NCBI GenBank assembly: GCA_905198835.1
Contig: CAJKDY010000011.1
Location: 25,510 to 89,509, forward strand
Direction: 5' to 3'
Source: an uncultured Eubacteriales bacterium
GTDB taxonomy: Bacteria > Bacillota > Clostridia > Oscillospirales > Oscillospiraceae
Length of the DNA: 64,000 nt
Shown here: piece after piece, positions 40,916 to 49,575 of the stretch
Layout: each line of letters begins with the position of its first letter
Position numbering within the stretch: the stretch's first letter is position 1
Translations under genes and position numbers: made by a program
Notes under the pieces: model-generated
The model's input: the letters and a program-made list of their open reading frames with translations, nothing else
Databases searched by the model: none
What the model was told of the DNA's origin: nothing

Positions 40916-41809
40916 ATGGAGCTTCGCGTTTTACGATATTTTCTGGCCGTAGCCCGCGAGGGCAGCGTTACCCATGCGGCGGAACGACTGCACATTTCTC
41001 AGCCTACATTATCCAAGCAGATCAAGGAGCTGGAGGCCGAGCTGGGGAAGAAACTGTTTACTCGCAGCAGCTTCAGCGTTCGGCTCACAGAGGAGGGGAT
41101 GCTCCTTCGCAAACGGGCGGAGGAGATTCTGGACATGGTAGATAAAACTGCGGACGAATTTAAGGCGCTGAATGAAATTACAGGCGGCGACATCCGCATC
41201 GGCTGTGCCGAATCCGATGGGATCAAGCATCTGGCGAGACGGATCAAGGTTTTACAGGAGAGCTATCCCCGCATCCGGGTACACCTGTATAGCGGCGACA
41301 CGGACGATCTGGCGGAACGGCTGGATCGTGGGCTGCTGGACTTTGTGGTGATCTCTCAGGAAGTGGATCTGTCCAAATATAACTATCTGAAACTGCCCGC
41401 CATCGACACCTGGGGCGTGATCATGCGAAAGGACAGCCCCCTTGCCGCCAAGGAGGCTGTCCAGATGGAGGAATTATTGAATTTACCCATCATCACCTCC
41501 CGCCAGGGGATCCGGGAGGATCTGCCCAAATGGTTTACGGAGAAGTTGGATCAGCTGAACATCGTGGCTACCTTCAATCTGGCCTATAATGCCGGTATTC
41601 TGGCGCGGGAAGGGTTGGGGTACGTCATCACCTTTGACAAGATCATCAGCACGGGCGCCGACAGCGAGCTATGCTTTCGGCCGCTGGCGCCAAGATTGGA
41701 AACGCCGATGTACCTCATCTGGAAAAAGTATCAGGTTTTTAGCCCCGTAGCTGAGTTGTTGCTGAATGAAATAAAGCGTCATTTGGGGCAAGTACAGGAC
41801 GATCGATAA
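40916..41809 (+). CDS. LysR-family transcriptional regulator
   Basis: 297 residues. N-terminal winged helix-turn-helix MELRVLRYFLAVAREGSVTHAAERLHISQPTLSKQIKELE, then a CysB-like effector domain starting near residue 90 (GDIRIGCAESDGI). Start ATG 40916 follows GGGAGGCG. It diverges from the 81-aa/hydrolase/flavodoxin-DUF362 operon, and a LysR-type palindrome sits between, so these are the expected targets. The inducer is not known. Confidence 0.93.
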   Translation: MELRVLRYFLAVAREGSVTHAAERLHISQPTLSKQIKELEAELGKKLFTRSSFSVRLTEEGMLLRKRAEEILDMVDKTADEFKALNEITGGDIRIGCAESDGIKHLARRIKVLQESYPRIRVHLYSGDTDDLAERLDRGLLDFVVISQEVDLSKYNYLKLPAIDTWGVIMRKDSPLAAKEAVQMEELLNLPIITSRQGIREDLPKWFTEKLDQLNIVATFNLAYNAGILAREGLGYVITFDKIISTGADSELCFRPLAPRLETPMYLIWKKYQVFSPVAELLLNEIKRHLGQVQDDR

Positions 41810-41922
41810 CACCATGATCGCTTGAGCGTTGCCGCGCTCTGTGCCGAAATAGTTGTAGAAAAAGTTTTATCCCGCTTTGGGACCGCAACAGGGCGTAAAG
41901 CAGGCCCGTGGAGCGGGGGAAA

Positions 41923-43566
41923 TCAAGCCGCAAACCTTCGTAACACTTTTTGCATTTTTTCGCTGACGGGCAGCTGGGAAATGTCTTCCTTGCTCAGCGT
42001 CCTGGTCACCAGGATCAAGGCCGCGTACAGAATGACCGCCGCCAGGATCGTCAGGAAAACAGCCGCATCGTTGGAGGAAAAGGCGCGGGCGGTGACGGAA
42101 TAGACCGCCTCCGCGCCAACAGCCATTGTGCCTGTGCAAAATAACGGCTTGACCAAATACCGCATGGCAGGCAGCTTTAAGGGAAATGCCTTTCTGAGAT
42201 GATAAAGTCCGATGCAAAAGGCGACCAGATTACACACGATAGAGCCTATGGACGCCCCGTAGATGTTGACAGAGGGAAGTCGGATCAGGATGTGGTTGCA
42301 CACCACCTTCGCGATCACGCCGCAGAGCATGGCGCGGGCCGTTACCGTCACCCTCCCCAGCCCCTGTAGGCTGCCGCTTATGGTCTGGTTCATGGCCGCG
42401 AAGACCATACTGACCGCGCCCAGCTGGAGGAATTCATAGCCTTCCGGGGCGTTTTGGTAGATCAGCTGATAGATGGGCCGGGCCAGGACGATCAGCCCCG
42501 CCGCGCAGGGAAAGATCAGCAGAACGGACACCATCAGGGAAAAGGAGATCTTCCCCCTTGCCTCCTTTCGATCTCCTTTCGCAAGGGCGGAGGCAACGGT
42601 AGGTACCAGCATGGTTTCCAACGCGATGTTCAGCGCCAACGGCAGATTGATCAGAGAATCGCTTTTGGACAGCATCCCGGCCAGCCTCACCGCCTCCGCG
42701 TTGAGGGCGGCGGCGCTGGGAATACCGGCTTTTCCCGGTATTCCATCCGCAAAGGCGACCGCGATCCCGCGGGTGATCGTGCCGGTATCGATGACCCGTC
42801 CCACCGAGAGGATGATGGCCCCCAGGGACGCAGGGATGGAGAGGGCCAGGATCGACCGGCATAGCTGCCAGACGCTCTCTCCTCCGGGGCTGGGCAAAGG
42901 GGCGCCTCCTTTGTGCCGAATATAAAATAGCGCCAGATAACCCGCGCTTGCCGCCGTTGCCACCGTGGTAGCCAGGTTGGCCCCGGCGGACATGACCTCC
43001 GCCGAATAGGCCGTCAGCGCCAGCACGAACAAGACGGTCAAAACGGACTTGACCACCTGCTCCAATACCTGAGACCGGCTGGACGCCCGCACGTCACCCA
43101 CGCCGAGAAAGTATCCCCGGATCACGGAGGAAACGCAGACGAAGGTGATGGATGGCGCCAGCGCCCGGAGTGTATGCTGCGCGCCGTCCATGTTGAGGAT
43201 CGACCTTGCGACAAGATCCGCCCCGAAGAAAAGCAATGCGGAGCATAGGGAACCAATGCCAAAGAATAAGACCAATGCCGTCTTGAAAATGCGGTATGCG
43301 CCGCCCCGGTTTCCTGTGGCCTCCTGCATGGCTACCAGCCGGGAAACGGCGCTGGGGATCCCCACGGAAGAGACCGCCAGAAGCAGGGTATAGAGATGAA
43401 AACCAGCGGAATAAAAGCCGTTTCCCACATCCCCAAACCCTTCTACATTGGTGATCACCAAGCGATAGAGCAGCCCCAGCGCCTTTACCGCCAGCTGGGA
43501 GCAAAACATGGTCATGACCCCGGAGAAAAACAGCGTGTTCTTTTCGCCCTTATGTCGATTTCTCAT
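41923..43566 (-). CDS. SpoVB/MurJ-like lipid-linked glycan flippase
   Basis: 547-residue membrane protein of the MOP superfamily with about 14 hydrophobic segments. LFFSGVMTMFCSQLAVKALGLLYRL at the start, SSVGIPSAVSRLVA and ALETMLVPTVASALAKGDRKEA are typical of SpoVB-type proteins. Its ATG (43566) lies inside the end of the DUF368 gene (17-base overlap), so translation is coupled. The PAP2 and DUF368 genes upstream both handle undecaprenyl carriers, which supports a role in envelope precursor flipping. Confidence 0.87.
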   Translation of the reverse strand: MRNRHKGEKNTLFFSGVMTMFCSQLAVKALGLLYRLVITNVEGFGDVGNGFYSAGFHLYTLLLAVSSVGIPSAVSRLVAMQEATGNRGGAYRIFKTALVLFFGIGSLCSALLFFGADLVARSILNMDGAQHTLRALAPSITFVCVSSVIRGYFLGVGDVRASSRSQVLEQVVKSVLTVLFVLALTAYSAEVMSAGANLATTVATAASAGYLALFYIRHKGGAPLPSPGGESVWQLCRSILALSIPASLGAIILSVGRVIDTGTITRGIAVAFADGIPGKAGIPSAAALNAEAVRLAGMLSKSDSLINLPLALNIALETMLVPTVASALAKGDRKEARGKISFSLMVSVLLIFPCAAGLIVLARPIYQLIYQNAPEGYEFLQLGAVSMVFAAMNQTISGSLQGLGRVTVTARAMLCGVIAKVVCNHILIRLPSVNIYGASIGSIVCNLVAFCIGLYHLRKAFPLKLPAMRYLVKPLFCTGTMAVGAEAVYSVTARAFSSNDAAVFLTILAAVILYAALILVTRTLSKEDISQLPVSEKMQKVLRRFAA

Positions 43567-44497
43567 GGGCGCCCCCACGATCTGTTTCCATGTTCATAAT
43601 ATCCTCTTGCCCCGCCTGCTCCTTTTGCGCCGTCACCTTTTTCAGCCATTCCAGAAGTAGCAGGACCCCAATGCCCAAGAGGAAACCCACCGGCTGAAAA
43701 GTTGCGAGGGAGAGCGGCGGTCTCGGGACTGAGAGGGTCGTCGGCCCCATGACAATGGATGCCGCTGAGCCGAGCATAAGGCCCAGGATCAGGTATAGCA
43801 TTTGGCTACGGTATTTCCGCAGGGCGTTTCGCAGAGCATGGATGGAAATCGCCGCCCCTGTCAGGATGCCGAGCCCCAGCGCCATCAGCCCTGGAAGCAC
43901 CGCCAGATCAAAATGCAACAGGGCATGGACCGCGCTGACGGTGGGAAGATAGACCCCCATGATCAGCAGCAGCGTGGAGCCGGAAACGCCGGGCAGCACC
44001 ATGGCCATGATCGCCAAAGCGCCGGATAAAAACAGATAGCCATATTGCGGGGGTTGCAGCTGGACATAGTTGACCGCCCCGCTGCCGACTGGTAAGGCGT
44101 GGAAAAAGGTCAGGGCGCAGACCAGAAGCATGCCCAGCGCGGCAAAGGTGAGGTTGCGGTATTTCCCGATCACCCACCGCTTTTCCTCCTTGACGATAAA
44201 GGGGATCGCCGCCAAGGTCAGCCCAAGGAACGCGGAGCTGAGGAAGTAAATATGGCTTTCAAAGAGCCGGGACAGCACGGACACGGAGAGCAGCAGCCCG
44301 ATTCCCCAGCCCGCCCCCAGCTTTATCAGATAGAAAAAGGCAGACCTTCTTGCGGTGTTGCTTTTCCCAAACAGGCTGTGTAGCGCGCCGATAAACCGCT
44401 CGTAAAAGCCCAGGACAAAGGCCACCGTTCCGCCGGATACCCCTGGGACACTGTCCGCCAGCGCCATGCAGAAGCCTTGAAATAAGTTCAGCAGCAT
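43550..44497 (-). CDS. DUF368 membrane protein, probable undecaprenyl-phosphate translocase (PopT type)
   Basis: 315 residues with about eight hydrophobic segments. It carries the two family repeats around ADSVPGVSGGTVAFVLG and MAMVLPGVSGSTLLLIMG, related by internal duplication. DUF368 proteins (PopT) were shown to return undecaprenyl phosphate across the membrane for reuse in wall synthesis. It lies between a PAP2 phosphatase gene 6 bases upstream and an overlapping flippase gene. Confidence 0.9.
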   Translation of the reverse strand: MLLNLFQGFCMALADSVPGVSGGTVAFVLGFYERFIGALHSLFGKSNTARRSAFFYLIKLGAGWGIGLLLSVSVLSRLFESHIYFLSSAFLGLTLAAIPFIVKEEKRWVIGKYRNLTFAALGMLLVCALTFFHALPVGSGAVNYVQLQPPQYGYLFLSGALAIMAMVLPGVSGSTLLLIMGVYLPTVSAVHALLHFDLAVLPGLMALGLGILTGAAISIHALRNALRKYRSQMLYLILGLMLGSAASIVMGPTTLSVPRPPLSLATFQPVGFLLGIGVLLLLEWLKKVTAQKEQAGQEDIMNMETDRGGAHEKST

Positions 44498-44503
44498 ATC
44501 ATC

Positions 44504-45046
44504 TCATCCTTTTTTCTTTGCCGCTTTCAGATCTCCCGTCCGGGAGACCAGGGCGTAACCCGCCCAGCCCAGAAGCACGCCCAGTAGCGTCCCCGCCAGC
44601 ACGTCAGTGGGATAGTGGACGTAGAGGTACAGCCGGGAAAAGCCGATCAGCGCCGCCAAAATGAAGGCCGGGAGGTATAGCCTGCTTTTACTGAAATAGA
44701 GAGCGAACGCCGCTGCGAAGGAGGCCCCGGTGTGCCCGGAGGGAAAGGAAAAATCGTCGGGGCGGGGTACCAGAAGCCCTACGGCCGTATTGATGTCGCA
44801 GGGGCGTACACGGGCCACAAAGGGTTTTAGGACCAGATTACAGCAGACGACCTCCAGCGCGAGAGCCGCCGCCATGGCGGCCCCCGCTTTACGCGTTTTG
44901 GGATGGAACAGAAGTCCCAGGCTCATCACGGCCCAGATCGCCCCGCTGTCCCCCAGATGGGTGATCAGCGGCATCACCGCATCGCCCAGTCCGCTGCGAA
45001 GATGGACCTGGATAAAGTCTAGCACGGAGAATTCCCAGGTCAGCAT
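44504..45046 (-). CDS. PAP2-family membrane phosphatase
   Basis: 180-residue membrane phosphatase. The three catalytic motifs are complete: KPFVARVRP, PSGHTGAS and SRLYLYVHYPTDVLAG. Small members like this (BcrC/YbjG type) remove a phosphate from undecaprenyl pyrophosphate; phosphatidylglycerophosphate is another possibility. It overlaps the zinc-ribbon gene at its start by 7 bases and precedes the DUF368 gene by 6, which fits a lipid-carrier recycling operon. Confidence 0.9.
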   Translation of the reverse strand: MLTWEFSVLDFIQVHLRSGLGDAVMPLITHLGDSGAIWAVMSLGLLFHPKTRKAGAAMAAALALEVVCCNLVLKPFVARVRPCDINTAVGLLVPRPDDFSFPSGHTGASFAAAFALYFSKSRLYLPAFILAALIGFSRLYLYVHYPTDVLAGTLLGVLLGWAGYALVSRTGDLKAAKKKG

Positions 45047-45699
45047 GTGGCTTCTCCTTTAGAAGCGGCGCCCTCCAGCTTTGTGCCACAGGCGGGGCAA
45101 AACCGGGAACCTATCGGACAGTCTGCGCCGCAAGCCGGACATTTTCTGACCATGGCGCCGCCGCAGGCGGCGCAATAGGCCGCCTTATTATCCTGCCAGC
45201 GTCCACAATCGGGGCATTTCTTCCGGAGGAAGCCGCGGACAATGGCGAACAAGATAGCCGCGCACACATTGCCCAGCAATCCCAGCACACCCCACAGCGG
45301 CCCATTCATCCCGGATAGCACCGCCGCCTGATAGAGCCACACCGCTACCAACAGCCAAAAGCACAGCGCCAGCAAACTGCAAAGCAGGATGGTGACGCCC
45401 ACGGAAATGACCGCGGCGGTGGAGGGACAGCTGACGTTGGAGTAAAAAATATTCTCTGCGTCCAGTCGGTCTCTGTGCGCCTCTTCCCTGTCATAAACGT
45501 TGTTCTGAAAGTCGTGTTCCCACCGGTCTCTTTGTTCATGCGCACTCTGAGCGGCGGTGATGACCTGGCCGATCTGGGGCGCAAGCAACGCGGCGGATGC
45601 CCCGCCGCCCAGAAGGGTCACGCACAGTACGGCAATGATCCAGCGCTTGAGCAGCTTACCGAAGCTGGCGGCCATGATCTTTTCCTGTAACTTTTTCAT
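45040..45699 (-). CDS. Membrane protein with double zinc ribbon
   Basis: 219 residues. One N-terminal transmembrane segment (about 23-45), a helical extracytoplasmic stretch, two more hydrophobic segments (about 95-150), then C-terminal zinc-binding knuckles CPDCGRW...CAACGG and CPACGADCP...CPACG. The cytosolic zinc ribbons may mediate protein contacts. ATG 45699 follows AGGAGGCG. First gene of the PAP2-DUF368-flippase operon. Function unknown. Confidence 0.78.
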   Translation of the reverse strand: MKKLQEKIMAASFGKLLKRWIIAVLCVTLLGGGASAALLAPQIGQVITAAQSAHEQRDRWEHDFQNNVYDREEAHRDRLDAENIFYSNVSCPSTAAVISVGVTILLCSLLALCFWLLVAVWLYQAAVLSGMNGPLWGVLGLLGNVCAAILFAIVRGFLRKKCPDCGRWQDNKAAYCAACGGAMVRKCPACGADCPIGSRFCPACGTKLEGAASKGEATC

Positions 45700-45786
45700 A
45701 AAAGCGCCTCCTGTCTCTTGGATGAGCACAGAATAGCAGACGATGTTAAACCAAGTTTTTGATGGAGTTAAACAAAAGATAAAATC

Positions 45787-45818
45787 ATTCCCGGAGCGCG
45801 GCCGCGCTCCGGGAATGC
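45787..45818 (-). terminator. Hairpin after the response regulator gene
   Basis: 14-bp perfect stem CATTCCCGGAGCGC and complement around GGCC; the T-rich stretch ATTTTATCTTTTG follows on the minus strand. Confidence 0.65.
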
Positions 45819-45832
45819 TCCTGCCAATCGGT

Positions 45833-46522
45833 CTATTTCCCCTGGAACCGGTATCCCGCGCCCCAGACCGTCTGAATGTACCGGGGCTGCGATGGGTCGG
45901 GCTCTATCTTCTCCCGCAGCCGGTTGATATGGACGGCCACGGTGGCGTTGTCTCCCATGGCCTCCAATCCCCATATCTTTTCGTAAAGCTCCTCCCGGCT
46001 GAACACGATGTCCACATGGAGCATGAAAAACAGCAGCAATTCGTACTCCTTATTTTTCAGCTCCACCTCCAGGCCCTCCACATAGAGGCGGTGGGTGTCG
46101 GTATGCAGGCTGAGGCCGCCGATCCTGATCTCAGCGGTTTGTTTTCTCCCGCCGGTGAGTCGCTCGTAACGGGCCAGATGGGCTTTGACGCGGGCCACCA
46201 GCACGCTGGGGGAAAAGGGCTTCTCGATATAATCGTCCGCCCCCAGGCCCAGGGCCCGGATTTTATCGATGTCCTCCTGGCGGGCTGTCACCATCAGGAT
46301 GGGCGCGTCGATGCTCTCCCGGAGCTTGCGGCACACCGTAAAGCCATCCATGCCGGGGAGCATCACGTCCAGCAAGATCAGGTCATGGCCGCTCTGCAGG
46401 CCCTGTGAAAACCCGGCCTCCCCATCGGCGGCAATGTCCACCTGACAGCCGTTCAGTTCCAGATAGTCCCGCTCAATGGCGGCAATATCGGGATCGTCCT
46501 CAATGATCAGAATTTTTGGCAT
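45833..46522 (-). CDS. OmpR-family response regulator
   Basis: 229 residues. Receiver domain with acidic pocket IIEDD, phosphoacceptor D52 in LLDVMLPG and the EKPF lysine; then a winged-helix effector domain (ELKNKEYELLLFF, NATVAVHINRLREKIEP, VWGAGYRF). It overlaps the upstream kinase gene by 23 bases, so the two form a coupled kinase-regulator pair. Confidence 0.95.
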   Translation of the reverse strand: MPKILIIEDDPDIAAIERDYLELNGCQVDIAADGEAGFSQGLQSGHDLILLDVMLPGMDGFTVCRKLRESIDAPILMVTARQEDIDKIRALGLGADDYIEKPFSPSVLVARVKAHLARYERLTGGRKQTAEIRIGGLSLHTDTHRLYVEGLEVELKNKEYELLLFFMLHVDIVFSREELYEKIWGLEAMGDNATVAVHINRLREKIEPDPSQPRYIQTVWGAGYRFQGK

Positions 46523-47690
46523 GGCCGTCCTCCTTGGGCAGACAGATGGTGATCTCCAATCCTCCGTCCGGGGCGTTTTGAGCGGTGATTGTCCCGCCCA
46601 TACGCTTCACCATCCGGGCGGCGATGGCAAGCCCCAGGCCGCTGCCCTTCGCAGGGTCCTTGCGGGCCAGGTCGCTGCGGTAGAAGACGTCAAAGAGCCG
46701 TGGCAGGGCTTCCTCCGGCACGCCGGGGCCGTCATCGGTCAGGGTAATACGGCAATGCGCCCCGGCCTCATCCAGGTCGATCCATAGCTGGCCTAAATCT
46801 GCCGTCTTGTATTTGGCGCTGTTGTCCATGATATTGGTCAGCATCCGGCGCAGCAGCGACCTATCCGCCGTGACGTGCACTGGGTAAAGCTGTTTGACCG
46901 ATACCTTCAGCCCCTTGCTTTGGTTCTCTTGCGCTGTCTCCGCAATCAGAGCTGAAACCAGTTCATCCAGCCGGAGGGCCTGTGGTTCCATCGGGTACTC
47001 CGCCATATCCAGCTTGGAGAATAAGAACAGCTGGGACACCATGCGGTCGATGTCCTCCGCCTTCGTTTTGATAGTCAGCAAGTATCGCTGCCGTGCTTCC
47101 GGCGTTTTGGCCACGTCATCCAGCAAACCCTCTACATAGGCTTGGATGGAGGTCAACGGGGAACGCAGGTCATGGGAAATGCCAGCCAACAGTTCCTTTC
47201 GACTCTCCTCCTCTTGCCGGGTGTGATCTACGGAGGTTTTCAGCCGTGCGGACATTTCATTGAACGCCTCGCACACTGGGGCAAACTCGTCTTCCTCTTG
47301 GTAGTCGATGCGGTAGTCCAGATTGCCATTCCCGATCTCCCCAACGCCTTCGGACAAAATCATAAGGGGTCCGTTGATCTTCTGGAACACAAAGTGGATC
47401 AAAAAGCGATTGGTTCCCCAGATGGCCGCCAGTACTGCGCACAGCAGCACAAGCACGATCAGGACAATCGCCACTTTTATGCCGGAGAGCACACTTGATC
47501 GCAGTCCGTTGGCCTGGAGCGTTTCCCCCAAACTGTCCAGCAATTCTTCCTCCTCCAGCGGCAGAACGCCGCCGTTTTGGAGCATGAGCCACAGCAGCGC
47601 AATACAGCATACTCCCACCGCCAAAGCGACAATGACGGGGACTACGATCATCAGAATATTGGAGATAAGCAGTCTTTTTTTGATCGTCAT
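46500..47690 (-). CDS. Sensor histidine kinase
   Basis: 396 residues. Two transmembrane helices (about 8-37 and 72-92) flank a short external loop; a HAMP domain follows, then the dimerisation domain with H173 in SHDLRSPLT and an ATPase domain with N box (NIMDNSAKY), DDGPGV and GSGLGLAIA. Start ATG 47690 follows GGGGAGGTG. Partner is the overlapping response regulator downstream. Signal unknown. Confidence 0.94.
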   Translation of the reverse strand: MTIKKRLLISNILMIVVPVIVALAVGVCCIALLWLMLQNGGVLPLEEEELLDSLGETLQANGLRSSVLSGIKVAIVLIVLVLLCAVLAAIWGTNRFLIHFVFQKINGPLMILSEGVGEIGNGNLDYRIDYQEEDEFAPVCEAFNEMSARLKTSVDHTRQEEESRKELLAGISHDLRSPLTSIQAYVEGLLDDVAKTPEARQRYLLTIKTKAEDIDRMVSQLFLFSKLDMAEYPMEPQALRLDELVSALIAETAQENQSKGLKVSVKQLYPVHVTADRSLLRRMLTNIMDNSAKYKTADLGQLWIDLDEAGAHCRITLTDDGPGVPEEALPRLFDVFYRSDLARKDPAKGSGLGLAIAARMVKRMGGTITAQNAPDGGLEITICLPKEDGHAKNSDH

Positions 47691-47774
47691 GCGGCACCTC
47701 CCCATAGAAACACCGCCAGTATAGCATATTCTTTGCGGAAAGGCTTAAACTGGAGATAAACTATGGACGGCAAT

Positions 47775-47811
47775 AGCCGGGGGTCCTGATGGGAACAGGA
47801 CCCCCGGCTTT
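47775..47811. other. Strong stem-loop after the PhoR-like gene
   Basis: GCCGGGGGTCCTG pairs with CAGGACCCCCGGC. On the minus strand, where the neighbouring genes lie, no T-run follows; TTTTT follows on the plus strand, where no gene is present. It may be an mRNA-stabilising hairpin. Confidence 0.5.
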
Positions 47812-47820
47812 TTCCCTCGC

Positions 47821-49512
47821 TCATACGTCCGGCGCCTGCAACGGAAACCGGACAGAAATGGTAGTACCTTGGCTGGGCTCGCTTTGCAGCTCAATGACCG
47901 CGCCGTGATACTGGGCGATGTGCTTGACGATGGAAAGGCCCAGCCCGGTGCCGCCAGATGCCTTGGAGCGGCTCTTGTCCACCCGGAAAAAGCGTTCAAA
48001 CACCCGGTCCTGGTATTCCGCCGAGATACCAATACCGGTATCCTTCACGGTGACTACGGCCTCCTTCTCTCCGCGTGCGACGGAAATATCCACGCTTCCG
48101 CCCTCCACATTGTACTGAATGGCGTTATCGCAGAGGTTGTAAAGCATCTCATACAAAAAGCCGGAAACACCGTTCACACGAACATTCTCCCCTGTCACGG
48201 CGACCTGGACCTGCCTTTTTGCCGCGCTGTCTTGCAGGGCGGCTGCGGCTTTCTGCGCCGTCTCCAGGAGGTCAACGGCTTCCGGCGCCGGCGCGCTCCC
48301 CTCGTCCAGCCGGCTCAGATGGATGATATCGTCCACCAGAGCCACCAGCCGCGCCGCCTCGGTGTAGATAACGTCGGAAAAACGGGAAATATCCTCCTGG
48401 CGCACCATTCCGTTTTTCAGCAGCTCCGCGCTGCCCAGGATAGATTGCAGCGGGGTCTTCAGCTCATGGGACACGTTGGCGGTAAACTCCCTGCGGCTGC
48501 GCTCGGCAGCCGCCTGCTCGGTCACGTCAAAGGCCAGCAGCGCCGCGCCGATCACGATCCCGTCCGATTCGATCCCACTGATATCAAATTGAAATTCCCG
48601 GTCGTTTCGCGTTTCGCGGATCTCGCCGTGTCCGTCCTCCAGCGCCGTTTGAATGGCAAGATACAAACTGTGATCCCGGTCCACCGTCAGAAAATCCTGC
48701 CCATGGCAAGATCGCTCCGCCCCGAAGATCTGCCGCGCCGCCGGATTGATGCTCAGGATCTTCCCGGTGTTGTCCAGCAGCACAAAGCCCTCCTGCATAT
48801 GGCCGGTGATCTGTTCAAACTCATCCGTTTTCTTCTGCAGATCCCGAACCTGGGCGGAGATCTGCTGGCGCTGTTGATGGATCCGGCGCAAAAGGGGCGT
48901 CAGCTCCTCATAGGCGTCGTTTTCCAACGGATGCTCCAGATCCAGCGTATTGAGCGGGCGGACGATCCGTTTGGACATCCAGCCCGCAAGGACGGCGGAC
49001 AGGATGATGGCCAAAACCACGACCAGCAAGATAGGCTGGAACATTAACAGCACCAGTGTAAGCAACGTGTTCCGGCTGATAGAAATGCGCAGCACCGTTC
49101 CGTTGTTCAGTAGCCGAGCGTAATACAGCGTCCGCTGGGTCAGGGTGCTAGAATAGCGCACGCTGCTGCTCTCGCCAGAGGTGAAGGCCTCCCGGACTTC
49201 GATGCGGTCCGCGTGGTTATCCATCTGGTCTGCAGAGTCCACCGTATCGAACAGGACCGTTCCATCCGACGCGATCCAGGTCAGCCGGTAATCCGGCGTC
49301 CACGGATAGCGGTAGTCGCGGGAGGTCAGCTTTTCAAAATAGTCCTGCCCGCTCTCCTCCACCGCGTAGGCGGCCAGTCTCAGCTCATCCTTGAGCTGGT
49401 GTTCCTGCACAGAGCCAAAGTACTCGTACAGACACCCCATGATGATGACCAAACTGGCCAGCAGTACCGCCGATGACGCGGTCAGAATAGAGCGAAATAT
49501 CTTTTTTGTCAT
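47821..49512 (-). CDS. PhoR-like sensor histidine kinase with PAS domain
   Basis: 563 residues. Transmembrane helices at about 10-30 and 152-178 enclose an external sensor region; HAMP-like linker, PAS domain (about 232-335), then HisKA with H349 in NVSHELKTPL and an ATPase domain (LCDNAIQYN, DTGIGI, GTGLGLSIVKH). The layout is that of PhoR phosphate kinases. No PhoB regulator is adjacent; the sodium/phosphate transporter lies 63 bases upstream and another kinase-regulator pair 130 bases downstream. Phosphate sensing is inferred from context. Confidence 0.9.
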   Translation of the reverse strand: MTKKIFRSILTASSAVLLASLVIIMGCLYEYFGSVQEHQLKDELRLAAYAVEESGQDYFEKLTSRDYRYPWTPDYRLTWIASDGTVLFDTVDSADQMDNHADRIEVREAFTSGESSSVRYSSTLTQRTLYYARLLNNGTVLRISISRNTLLTLVLLMFQPILLVVVLAIILSAVLAGWMSKRIVRPLNTLDLEHPLENDAYEELTPLLRRIHQQRQQISAQVRDLQKKTDEFEQITGHMQEGFVLLDNTGKILSINPAARQIFGAERSCHGQDFLTVDRDHSLYLAIQTALEDGHGEIRETRNDREFQFDISGIESDGIVIGAALLAFDVTEQAAAERSRREFTANVSHELKTPLQSILGSAELLKNGMVRQEDISRFSDVIYTEAARLVALVDDIIHLSRLDEGSAPAPEAVDLLETAQKAAAALQDSAAKRQVQVAVTGENVRVNGVSGFLYEMLYNLCDNAIQYNVEGGSVDISVARGEKEAVVTVKDTGIGISAEYQDRVFERFFRVDKSRSKASGGTGLGLSIVKHIAQYHGAVIELQSEPSQGTTISVRFPLQAPDV

Positions 49513-49575
49513 AGCGTTTCCCTCCAGCCGGCGGCTCCCACGCCCCCGAATACTCTCCCCCGGCTCTCTAGCGCG

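Noticed and set aside
41810..41922. Possible gene or regulatory RNA between the convergent LysR and flippase genes
   Set aside because: 113 bases with no convincing hairpin, ribosome site or frame; left unannotated.
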